A stretch of DNA of 64,000 nucleotides from Aliarcobacter sp017996075 (lineage in GTDB: Bacteria; Campylobacterota; Campylobacteria; Campylobacterales; Arcobacteraceae). The notes beneath the pieces were generated by a model that did not search any database, was not told where the DNA came from, and was given only the letters and a program-made list of their open reading frames with translations. Location: NCBI RefSeq assembly GCF_051062515.1, contig NZ_JAMXEK010000001.1; one strand, 5' to 3'. Each line of letters starts with the position of its first letter. Within the stretch, counting starts at the first letter, position 1. Below are positions 42,367 through 50,205 of the stretch, in pieces. The position numbers and the translations under genes were made by a program.

Positions 42367-43881
42367 TTAATCTTTTTCTTCTTTGTAGTCAAGTTTTAAA
42401 TCAGCCAAACTTATACTAAATTTAGCTCTTGAAGCAGCTACATAATATATATTTAACTCTTCACAAATTGAAGCAAAACTAAGATTTTTTTTTCTATTTA
42501 ATATATCTTTTTTTGTGATAAAATCATCAGTCATAATTACTTGATTGTACTCCATTCCCTTTGCTTTATGCGTTGTTGTGAAGATAATGTCTGCTTCATC
42601 TTTATTTGAAACTAAATACTCTTTGATTTTTTTATTTATCTCAAAAATATTATCACCATAACTATTTACAAATCTAATAATATTTAGATAATCTTGATTT
42701 TTAGTCTCTTTTGCAAATGTCTCAAGTTCAAAAATAGTATCAAAATTTTTTATTTCATCAATAGTTATTTTTTCATTTTTTCTATTTTTTAAATAAAAAA
42801 TAGAGTAAACAGTTTGATTCATAAAAGAGTAAGAGTTATAACCACCTTCAAAAAACAGCCTTTTTTTGTTGTGAATATGTTTTATTAATTCTTGAATTAA
42901 TCCAAAAGTTGTTCTAGATATTATTGTAAATTGTTTGTTAAAATCAAAAAACTCTTTTCCAATTTTTGTGGTTAATTTATTATCATCAACTCCATTTAAA
43001 AAAATGTTTTTTGAACCATTTAAAGTATAAAGAGAGTTTAAATAAGATTGTAAAAACTTTGCATAACTATTTGAAAATCTAAAGCTAAAAGTTAATTCAT
43101 AAGATGGTAAATCTATTTTATTAAGTGCATTTGAAGCATATCTAAAACTATAAATTTGTTGAAAACTATCTCCAACATATATTTTTCTACATTTTTGATT
43201 CTCAATTATTCCTATCATCACATCGCTTATATCTTGTGCTTCATCAATTAAAATTAAATCATAATTTAGATTTGAAGATATTCTTTTATTTAGATAGAAC
43301 ATTTTTAGATAAAAGTCATGAATAGCATCTATTTTTCCTAACTTCATAGAGCTAAGAGTTAGTTTTAAATGCTCTAATAGTTTTTTCTCTTTTTTATTTA
43401 AAATATCTAAGATTTTTACACCAAAATCATTTTGCTTTTTAAACTCTTCAAGTAGTTTTAAATCAAGCTCTATTAAATTTGAATTACAGTAAAAATTTAC
43501 AAGGTTTTTTAAAATAGTTGTATATTCTAAACTAGGGTAGTAGCTCTTTTTATTATCTTGAAATTCATGATTTATGATTAGTTTTTCTAGGATATTTGTT
43601 TTTAATTCATGTGTTAGTTTATATCTGTAGGCTTCCGTTTTATTATATGCTAAAGAGTGAATTGTACTTATATGAAGATTTGGTAAATGATAATCTTTTA
43701 ATTTTTCATTTAGAGCAATTTGTAAAGATTTATTATAAGCCAAATACAAAATTCTTAAGTTTGAATTTTTTTTTGCATACTCAAGAAGAGTTGTTGTTTT
43801 GCCACTTCCTGCAACTGCATTTATTTTAAATGAGTCTAATGAACTATTTACAATCTCTTCTTGCTCGGCAGTTAATAACAC
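42367..43881 (-). CDS. UvrD/Rep-type superfamily I DNA helicase
   Basis: The 504-residue helicase has a Q-like motif (LTAEQEEIV), Walker A INAVAGSGKTTTLLEYA near residue 20-36, motif Ia (LYLAYNKSLQIALNEKL), DEAQDIS near 219 as Walker B, and the late motifs TTHKAKGMEYNQVIM and YYVAASRAK near the C-terminus. At about 500 residues it is shorter than UvrD, PcrA or Rep (about 670-730), lacking the larger accessory subdomains. It may act in DNA repair or in a specialised role; the unknown gene behind it may be its partner. It starts 28 bases after the HD gene. Confidence 0.86.
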   Translation of the reverse strand: MLLTAEQEEIVNSSLDSFKINAVAGSGKTTTLLEYAKKNSNLRILYLAYNKSLQIALNEKLKDYHLPNLHISTIHSLAYNKTEAYRYKLTHELKTNILEKLIINHEFQDNKKSYYPSLEYTTILKNLVNFYCNSNLIELDLKLLEEFKKQNDFGVKILDILNKKEKKLLEHLKLTLSSMKLGKIDAIHDFYLKMFYLNKRISSNLNYDLILIDEAQDISDVMIGIIENQKCRKIYVGDSFQQIYSFRYASNALNKIDLPSYELTFSFRFSNSYAKFLQSYLNSLYTLNGSKNIFLNGVDDNKLTTKIGKEFFDFNKQFTIISRTTFGLIQELIKHIHNKKRLFFEGGYNSYSFMNQTVYSIFYLKNRKNEKITIDEIKNFDTIFELETFAKETKNQDYLNIIRFVNSYGDNIFEINKKIKEYLVSNKDEADIIFTTTHKAKGMEYNQVIMTDDFITKKDILNRKKNLSFASICEELNIYYVAASRAKFSISLADLKLDYKEEKD

Positions 43882-43909
43882 TTATATAAATACTTTAAAA
43901 AATAAAAGA

Positions 43910-45139
43910 TTATTCAAAATCTAAAGTTGTTTGAATCTGTCCGTTACTCCCAAACTCATTGTCAATATCAAGAGCTATTTGTTTAAAATCAACCCCATTT
44001 ATCTCTTTTAAACCTTTTAAAATCTCTTTTTTACCACTGATTAGTTCTTTGCTTTTTATTCCATGAGATATAGATAAAGATGCTTCAACAAAAGCAGATA
44101 ATTTATCACACTGCTTAAGAGCTAGGCCATCTATTGCTTCATATTTATCAAGATTATATTTATTTATATCATCAACTTCTGTGATATTTCCATCTATTTT
44201 TACTTTATTTGCAAACTCTTCTTTTATACCTTTTGAAATCCCTAGAATATAAGAGAACTCTTCTTGAATATTTATAGGAACATTTGGCAAAATATCATCT
44301 TCTATTTTTGCAACTTCATATTCAGCAATTATCTCTGAAAGTTCATCTACACTATATTTTACAGGGCTTATAATATCTCTTGTTAAAGCTTCTGGTAAAT
44401 CATGAAATAGTGCTGTAAAAAAGTTATTTTGTAATCTTTTGTCACAAGCTTTTACTTCTAAAGAGTAAAAATATGAAAATAGTGCAACTGTTAGCATATG
44501 TCCTAAAACTGAAGTTTCAGGAATTCTTGGAGTTTGAGCCCATCTTTTTTGAAATCTCAATCTTCCACTTAAATCTACTATTTTTGCTAATTTTTTATTT
44601 AGAGCTATTTTTCGTACACCAATTAGCTCATAATAATCTTCAATTTCAGCATCAACATCTTTTTTAACTTCCTCTATATCACTTAAGAATTGACTTGTTT
44701 GATATACAATTGAAAATTCCCATTTTGTAGATAAATATGAAGCTGCTTTTAATATAAATCTCTCTTTTTTATACATATTTGGATCATTTAAAAATTCTTC
44801 AAATTTTTGTAAAAAGTTTCCATTTTCAATATTTTCTATAGAGCTTTTTAGTTTACCTACAACCCAAGTGTTAATCTCTTTTGATTTTTGTTGTAAAGCT
44901 TTTCTAAAAACATCAGGTCTAATATCTGTAACAACAACTCTTCTTAAAAACTCAAAAATTCCAGCTTCTATTAGATGTGTAAAATTTATATCATCTTCAA
45001 GTTTTGCTATAAAATATGCAATTATAAATTTATGTGCTTGTTTGTCAAGTTCTACTAAATCAACCATTCTTGGATAGTCATTCCATCTTTGAATAGATGC
45101 ACTTGAAAATATATATTCTATAATCTTTGGATTTATCAA
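43910..45139 (-). CDS. HD-domain phosphohydrolase, YfbR-like
   Basis: The 409-residue protein contains an HD domain with RFQKRW near residue 195, H214 in VLGHMLTVALFS, and H246-D247 in LFHDLPEALTRDIISPVKY, very close to the pattern of YfbR 5'-nucleotidases. The N-terminal 180 residues and the C-terminal part have no obvious match, so the protein is about twice the size of YfbR. Nucleotide dephosphorylation is the likely activity. The start is TTG at 45139, with AAGGA six bases upstream, overlapping the stop of a small membrane gene (TTGA). Confidence 0.85.
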   Translation of the reverse strand: MINPKIIEYIFSSASIQRWNDYPRMVDLVELDKQAHKFIIAYFIAKLEDDINFTHLIEAGIFEFLRRVVVTDIRPDVFRKALQQKSKEINTWVVGKLKSSIENIENGNFLQKFEEFLNDPNMYKKERFILKAASYLSTKWEFSIVYQTSQFLSDIEEVKKDVDAEIEDYYELIGVRKIALNKKLAKIVDLSGRLRFQKRWAQTPRIPETSVLGHMLTVALFSYFYSLEVKACDKRLQNNFFTALFHDLPEALTRDIISPVKYSVDELSEIIAEYEVAKIEDDILPNVPINIQEEFSYILGISKGIKEEFANKVKIDGNITEVDDINKYNLDKYEAIDGLALKQCDKLSAFVEASLSISHGIKSKELISGKKEILKGLKEINGVDFKQIALDIDNEFGSNGQIQTTLDFE

Positions 45140-45264
45140 TTTTTGTCCTTGTTGATTTTTTCATCATTGTTTTTTTTATTACTATCAAAAAACATAAGTT
45201 TTTTTCCAAGCAACATAGCTGCAACAATTGCAGACATCATCAAATAAACTTGCCAATCAGCCAT
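45136..45264 (-). CDS. Small membrane protein of 42 residues
   Basis: The frame reads MADWQVYLMMSAIVAAMLLG then a lysine-, asparagine- and aspartate-rich tail. One hydrophobic helix covers about residues 5-20, and the tail is probably cytoplasmic. The ATG at 45264 is preceded by AAGGAAA. Its TGA stop overlaps the TTG start of the HD-domain gene by two bases, and rpiB ends 26 bases upstream, so it sits inside an operon. No family is recognised. The good ribosome site and the coupling argue for a real gene. Confidence 0.65.
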   Translation of the reverse strand: MADWQVYLMMSAIVAAMLLGKKLMFFDSNKKNNDEKINKDKN

Positions 45265-45290
45265 AGTATTTCCTTGTGTATAAAATTAAA

Positions 45291-45746
45291 TTATGCTCTA
45301 CAGCTTCCAATTTTACTTAAAGAGTTTATTTTTTCAACTCTTTGTGTGTGTCTTCCCTCTTCAAATTCTGCTTTATCCCAGGCTTTTATAATAGCTTCAA
45401 TCATACCTTCACCACTAACTCTTTCACCTAGACAAATAACATTTGCATCATTGTGTTTTCTAGCCATTCTTGCACTGTATTCATTGTGACAAAGTGCTGC
45501 TCTTATTCCATCGAATTTATTTGCAGCCATACTCATTCCAATTCCGCTTCCACAGATTAAAATACCCATTGAACCACTATTTTCTAAAACTTTTTTACAA
45601 ACTTTTGCTGCAAAATCAGGATAATCAACTCTATCTTTATTATATGGACCTAAATCTTCAACTTCATGTCCTCTTTGCTCAAATAAATCTTTTACAAATG
45701 CTTTTATCTCAATTCCAGCATGGTCAGCCCCGATAAAATATTTCAT
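45291..45746 (-). CDS. rpiB: Ribose-5-phosphate isomerase B
   Basis: The 151-residue RpiB/LacAB-family enzyme interconverts ribose 5-phosphate and ribulose 5-phosphate. Seen are GADHAGIEIKAFVKD near the start, DYPDFAAKVCKKV near 42, and ILICGSGIGMSMAANK near 63 with the catalytic Cys. The histidine in NEYSARMARKHNDANVICLG near 90-105 is also conserved. Its ATG overlaps the stop of lepB by one base (TAATG). Confidence 0.94.
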   Translation of the reverse strand: MKYFIGADHAGIEIKAFVKDLFEQRGHEVEDLGPYNKDRVDYPDFAAKVCKKVLENSGSMGILICGSGIGMSMAANKFDGIRAALCHNEYSARMARKHNDANVICLGERVSGEGMIEAIIKAWDKAEFEEGRHTQRVEKINSLSKIGSCRA

Positions 45747-46528
45747 TAATAAATTCCTTCCTCATGCTTAATTTTGACTGTTGTATCAATATCACTTTCT
45801 AAACTCTCAACAGTTCTAAAAACTCTATCCCATCTAATTTTATAATCATCATCCCAAGAAAAATATATAAACCAAGGTTTTCCAACAATATATTTGTAAT
45901 GAACACTTCCCCAAAATCTTGAGTCATTTGAGTGGTCACGATTATCTCCCATCATAAATGTTTCATCTTCTGGTATAACAATCTCTTGCATATCAAACAG
46001 CTCTTTTGGATTTGAATATGATTTTGTAACGTTTATATCATTATGAATCCCTTTATGCTCTTTTTCGTATGGACTTACAACAAAAAGTTTTCCATTTAAA
46101 TCAATAGTTTCATAATCTTTAAATTCAGTTTTTACAAAATCATTTCCCTCTTTAGGATGAAGATATAAAATTTTATTTTTTAAAAATATAGTATCACCAC
46201 TTGTAGCAACTGCTCTTTTTACATAGTGAATGTCAGGATCATGAGGATATCTAAATACTACAATATCTCCTCTTTTTGGTCGTTCACCTTCTATTAAATG
46301 ACCATTTCCTTTAAAATCTGGTAAAACTTTTACTTCAATCCAAGGAATTGTAGGAGTTGGAACTCCATATGCAAATTTTTTAACAAAAAGCATATCACCT
46401 ATTAAAAGAGTATTTTTCATACTCCCACTTGGAATTACAAAAGCTTGAGCCACAAAAAAGATAATTGTAAGTACAATTACTATTGTACCAGTCCAAGAAG
46501 ATGACCAGTTATAAATTTTTTTTAACAT
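45746..46528 (-). CDS. lepB: Signal peptidase I LepB
   Basis: The 260-residue inner-membrane protease cleaves signal peptides from exported proteins. A membrane helix (about 14-30) is followed by the catalytic Ser in IPSGSMKNTL near residue 35, the Lys in YVKRAVATSGD near 105, and the box MMGDNRDHSNDSRFWG near 195. AAAAG-rich context and a TAGATG junction link it to folD, whose stop lies immediately before. The order folD-lepB-rpiB is common in Campylobacterota. Confidence 0.95.
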   Translation of the reverse strand: MLKKIYNWSSSWTGTIVIVLTIIFFVAQAFVIPSGSMKNTLLIGDMLFVKKFAYGVPTPTIPWIEVKVLPDFKGNGHLIEGERPKRGDIVVFRYPHDPDIHYVKRAVATSGDTIFLKNKILYLHPKEGNDFVKTEFKDYETIDLNGKLFVVSPYEKEHKGIHNDINVTKSYSNPKELFDMQEIVIPEDETFMMGDNRDHSNDSRFWGSVHYKYIVGKPWFIYFSWDDDYKIRWDRVFRTVESLESDIDTTVKIKHEEGIY

Positions 46529-47389
46529 CTATTTTGTTTCTCTTTTTTCTCTTAATTTTGCAGCTTTAATTGTATTTTTAAGCAACATTGCAATTGTCAT
46601 AGGTCCAACTCCACCTGGAACTGGAGTTAAGTGTGAACACTTATCTTTTAAGCCTTCAAAATCAGCATCACCAACTAGTTTTCCATTTTCAAGTCTATTT
46701 ATTCCAACATCAATAACAACAGCACCATCTTTTACCATATCAGCTTTTAAAAGAAATGGAACTCCAACAGCAATAATTATAATATCAGCTCTCAAAGTAT
46801 GAGATTTTAAATCTACAGTTCTGCTATTACAAACAGTTACAGTTGCTTTTTTGTTTATTAAAAGTGATGCCATAGGTTTTCCAACAATATCACTACTTCC
46901 AATAACTACAACATTTTTTCCGCTTAATTCAATATTATGCTCTTCAAACATTCTCATAACACCAAATGGAGTTGCACTTAAAAATGAATCAAGATTTGAA
47001 ACCATTCTTCCTACATTGTATGGGTGGAAACCATCCACATCTTTTAAAGGATTTATACTTTCTAAAACAATAGTTGTATCTATATGTTTTGGAAGTGGAA
47101 GTTGTACTAAAATACCATCTAGTTTTGGATTATTGTTCATCATATTTATAGTATCAAGTAACTCTTCTTGAGTTATACTTTCTGGCATTTCATGAACAAC
47201 TGAGTAAATTCCAGCATCTTTACATGCTTTTGCTTTACTTGCTACATAAGTTGCACTTGCTGCATCGTTTCCTACAAGAATAACGGCAAGTCCTGGAGTT
47301 ATATTTTTATCTTTTACAATTTGAGTAACTTCAACTTTTACTTCTTCTTTTATCTTTGCTGATAGCATTTTTCCATCTAGTAGTACCAT
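46529..47389 (-). CDS. folD: Methylenetetrahydrofolate dehydrogenase/cyclohydrolase FolD
   Basis: The bifunctional 286-residue enzyme converts methylene-THF to formyl-THF using NADP. Recognisable are GLAVILVGNDAASATYVASKAKAC (core VGNDAASATYV) near residue 35, the catalytic Lys in YVASKAKAC, QLPLPKHID near 97, VIGSSDIVGKP near 162 and TPVPGGVGPMTIAMLL near 260. AAGG with a suitable gap precedes the ATG. It heads the operon that continues through lepB and rpiB to the helicase and unknown gene. The 185-base divergent gap to rplY holds promoters. Confidence 0.95.
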   Translation of the reverse strand: MVLLDGKMLSAKIKEEVKVEVTQIVKDKNITPGLAVILVGNDAASATYVASKAKACKDAGIYSVVHEMPESITQEELLDTINMMNNNPKLDGILVQLPLPKHIDTTIVLESINPLKDVDGFHPYNVGRMVSNLDSFLSATPFGVMRMFEEHNIELSGKNVVVIGSSDIVGKPMASLLINKKATVTVCNSRTVDLKSHTLRADIIIIAVGVPFLLKADMVKDGAVVIDVGINRLENGKLVGDADFEGLKDKCSHLTPVPGGVGPMTIAMLLKNTIKAAKLREKRETK

Positions 47390-47533
47390 TTTTTTGCCTT
47401 ATAATTAAGTTATTTAAAATTTTTTAGATTAAATTGTATCTAAAATTGAATTAAAATATTTTTTAGTATATGAGATGATTTATGAGTTGCAAATGTAACT
47501 TATAATTTAACCTAATATTTAGTAAATTTAAAA

Positions 47534-47539
47534 TATAAT
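47534..47539 (+). promoter_or_regulatory. Putative rplY promoter, -10 box
   Basis: TATAAT at 47534-47539 lies 36 bases before the rplY ATG, preceded by AT-rich sequence. AAAGGAC serves as ribosome site downstream. Confidence 0.55.
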
Positions 47540-47574
47540 CCGCGTCCAATTTAAAATTAAAACAAAGGACAAAA

Positions 47575-48111
47575 ATGTTAGATGGTATCGTAAGAGATAG
47601 TATAACTAAACCAGCTGTAAAGGCTTTAAGAAAAGAAGGATATTTAATTGCAAATATCTATGGAAAAGGTATAGAGAACATATCTGCAGCATTCAAAAGA
47701 AATGAGTATATTAAGTTTTTAAAAAATAAAACTACACTAGCTTTTGATATTAAAGTAGATGGAAAAGTTTTAAGTGTAGTTGTAAAAGAGTACCAAAAAT
47801 GCCCTATTACTTCTGATTTATTACATGTTGATTTAATGGTTGCTCAAAAAGGTGTTAGAGCTTCATATTTTATCCCAGTTGTAGCAACAGGAAGTGCAAA
47901 AGGTCTTAAAAATAAAGGTCTTTTAATGTTACATACTAGAAGAATTCCAGTTAAATGTACAATTGAAAATTTACCAAATAACATCACTTTAGATGTTACA
48001 AATTTGGATACAGGAGATAATATTCTTTTAAGAGATATTACACTTCCAGAAAATGTTGATTGTTATTTAGACCCACGAGTTCCAATCGTTGGTATAATTA
48101 AAGCTAAATAA
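47575..48111 (+). CDS. rplY: 50S ribosomal protein L25 (Ctc form)
   Basis: The 178-residue protein has the L25 fold (KALRKEGYLIANIYGKGIEN near residue 19, then VVVKEYQKCPITSDLLHVDLM) and the C-terminal TL5/Ctc extension (VPVKCTIENLPNNITLDVTNLD, in parts). L25 binds 5S rRNA in the large subunit; the longer form is called Ctc. It is followed by pth after 9 bases, the conserved rplY-pth pairing. AAAGGAC precedes the ATG. Confidence 0.94.
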   Translation: MLDGIVRDSITKPAVKALRKEGYLIANIYGKGIENISAAFKRNEYIKFLKNKTTLAFDIKVDGKVLSVVVKEYQKCPITSDLLHVDLMVAQKGVRASYFIPVVATGSAKGLKNKGLLMLHTRRIPVKCTIENLPNNITLDVTNLDTGDNILLRDITLPENVDCYLDPRVPIVGIIKAK

Positions 48112-48120
48112 TTAAAACCT

Positions 48121-48684
48121 ATGTATTTAATTGTTGGTCTTGGAAATATTGGTGAAAAATACCAAAATACAAGACACAACATTGGATTTTTAGTCGTAGA
48201 TTTTATGACTAAAAATCTTAATACTACTTCTGTAAACAACTCAAACTTTCAATCAACTCTTTTAAAAGCAGGATATAATCTATTTTCTAAACCAACTACA
48301 TATATGAATAATTCAGGAATTGCTGTAAAAAATATTATGGATTACTATAAAGTTGATTTAGAAAATATTATTATTATTCATGATGATATAGATTTACCTT
48401 TTGGAACTGTGAAATTCAAAATAGGTGGAGGTCATGGTGGGCACAATGGTTTGAAATCTCTTGATAGCCATATTACAAAAGAGTATATAAGAGTTAGAGT
48501 TGGAATTGGAAAACCAAAAGATAAAGAAGATGTTGCGAACTATGTTTTAAGTGATTTTAGTAAAGCAGAGTTTGAAGAGTTAAATAAGAAAATTATTCCA
48601 CATGTTGCTTCTTGTGTTGAAGCTTTAAAAGAGCTTAGTATTGATGAAGTTAAGGCTAAATTTACATTAAAGCAGTCTATATGA
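48121..48684 (+). CDS. pth: Peptidyl-tRNA hydrolase
   Basis: The 187-residue enzyme recycles peptidyl-tRNA released from stalled ribosomes. Conserved stretches are VGLGNIGEKYQNTRHNIGF near residue 5 with the catalytic His, KPTTYMNNSG near 58, VIHDDIDLPFGTVKFK near 88 (written IHDDIDLPFG) and GGGHGGHNGLKS near 104. It has no strong ribosome site of its own and sits 9 bases after rplY. The next gene overlaps it by 4 bases (ATGA). Confidence 0.95.
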   Translation: MYLIVGLGNIGEKYQNTRHNIGFLVVDFMTKNLNTTSVNNSNFQSTLLKAGYNLFSKPTTYMNNSGIAVKNIMDYYKVDLENIIIIHDDIDLPFGTVKFKIGGGHGGHNGLKSLDSHITKEYIRVRVGIGKPKDKEDVANYVLSDFSKAEFEELNKKIIPHVASCVEALKELSIDEVKAKFTLKQSI

Positions 48685-49748
48685 GTATTTTAACAAAATA
48701 TATAATTGAAAAGTATCTTAAAAATTTTATTATAATTTTACTATCTTTAGAGATATTTTTTGTGGGAATTGACTTTTTACAAAATTTCAAATCTATACCT
48801 CAATCAGCAAACTTACAGTTGTTATATATCTTTTATAATGCATTTTTTACACTAACTTTAACTCTTCCTCTTTCAATTGTTTTTGCTTGGATTTCAACTT
48901 TAATAACATTTATTAAAAATAATGAGTATGTTGCATTTTACTCTTTGGGAGCCAGAAGAAGAGATATATTTTTACCTATATTATCTTTAGGTTTAATATT
49001 TTTAGTAGTTTTAATATTTTTGCAAATGACACCTTTGGCATACTCTTATGAACAAAAAAAGAAGATTTTAGATAATGAGTACTTCTCAAGTACAAAAAGT
49101 GATATATTTTTGAAATATAATGATAATTTTGTCTATTTTCAAAAGCTTTTTCCTCTTGAAAAAAGAGCAGAAAATATACATATTTTTAAAGTAGATGGAA
49201 AAGATGTAGTTGAAACAATTGTTGCACAAAAAGCATATTTTCAAAATAATAAATGGTATATTGTAGATGCAAAGATTACTACAAAACCAAAAGAGCTTGA
49301 TATGAACTCTAAACTTACAATAAAGTATGAAAAATTTTTAAATACATTAGATGGATTTCAACCAAAGATATTGGATAATGTATATGAAGCAAGAAATGAT
49401 TCTTCATTGTTAGATGCTATAAGTGCTATGTTTTTATTAGAAAAGCAAGGTGTAAACACTTCAAAAATAAGAGGAAATATATATAATCAACTATTTGTTC
49501 CATTTTTTATAATTCCACTTCTTTTTTTAGTATTTGCATATAGTTCTTTAAATAGTAGATTTTTTAGATTAGGAATTTTTGTATCTTTTGGTATATTTGG
49601 AACATTAATTGTTTGGGGAGTTTTTTTCTTTTTATTTAAAATTACAAGTTCTGGTGTTTTAAATCCAGAGCTATCTTTATTATTACCTTTAATTATTTGG
49701 TTTATAGCAGCCATGTATGTTTATCAATCTAGAATAAAAACTATATAG
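48681..49748 (+). CDS. LptF/LptG-type permease (YjgP/YjgQ family)
   Basis: The 355-residue protein has three hydrophobic segments near the N-terminus (about 13-33, 45-80 and 95-120) and three near the C-terminus (about 270-350) around a periplasmic beta domain, as in LptF and LptG. The motif VAFYSLGARRRDIFLPILSLG near 93-113 (core YSLGARRRDIF) is the coupling-helix region. These proteins form the LptB2FG complex, which extracts lipopolysaccharide for export. No lptB is next to it, and which of F or G it is cannot be settled by eye. It starts within pth (4-base overlap). Confidence 0.83.
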   Translation: MSILTKYIIEKYLKNFIIILLSLEIFFVGIDFLQNFKSIPQSANLQLLYIFYNAFFTLTLTLPLSIVFAWISTLITFIKNNEYVAFYSLGARRRDIFLPILSLGLIFLVVLIFLQMTPLAYSYEQKKKILDNEYFSSTKSDIFLKYNDNFVYFQKLFPLEKRAENIHIFKVDGKDVVETIVAQKAYFQNNKWYIVDAKITTKPKELDMNSKLTIKYEKFLNTLDGFQPKILDNVYEARNDSSLLDAISAMFLLEKQGVNTSKIRGNIYNQLFVPFFIIPLLFLVFAYSSLNSRFFRLGIFVSFGIFGTLIVWGVFFFLFKITSSGVLNPELSLLLPLIIWFIAAMYVYQSRIKTI

Positions 49749-49761
49749 GATTTAAAAAATA

Positions 49762-50205
49762 ATGAGTCATACAAAAACTTATGGAATAGTTCCATATATT
49801 GTAACAAAAAAAGGTGTTAAAATTCTTTTGTGTTTAGATGTTGCAAGTGATAATAAATGGGGATGTCTAAAAGGTACAAAAGTAAAAAATGAGACTGCTT
49901 TTATGTGTGCAAAAAGAGAGTTTTTTGAAGAGAGTTCAATCTCTATAGATATTGAACTTTTTGAAGAGTATTTTGAGCAGATAAATCAAGAAAAAGATAT
50001 TGGAGTTTGGCTTGTAAATGCATCAAATATTGAAAATATGGATAGATATTTTAATGGAAATACTTTAAAAAGTGAATATCTCTCTTGGGAAAATTCAAAA
50101 GTAAAATTCTTTTCATTAAAAAAACTTCCAAAGATAAAGTCAATGCAAAAAAGATTGGTATCAGAAATTAAGGATTTTTTAGAAAGTAAGAATCTATTCC
50201 ATTAG
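49762..50205 (+). CDS. NUDIX hydrolase
   Basis: The 147-residue protein has a NUDIX box, GTKVKNETAFMCAKREFFEESSI, with G, the following E and the REFFEE core in place near residues 35-57. Such enzymes hydrolyse nucleoside diphosphates linked to other groups; the substrate is unknown. It lies 13 bases after the permease gene and its 3' end overlaps the convergent amidase gene by 38 bases. AGGATTTAAAA precedes the ATG. Confidence 0.86.
   Translation: MSHTKTYGIVPYIVTKKGVKILLCLDVASDNKWGCLKGTKVKNETAFMCAKREFFEESSISIDIELFEEYFEQINQEKDIGVWLVNASNIENMDRYFNGNTLKSEYLSWENSKVKFFSLKKLPKIKSMQKRLVSEIKDFLESKNLFH

Noticed and set aside
42367..45139. Helicase plus HD-domain protein as a phage-defence island
   Set aside because: The HD motif matches the YfbR nucleotidase pattern and both genes continue the folD-lepB-rpiB operon, so housekeeping roles are more likely.
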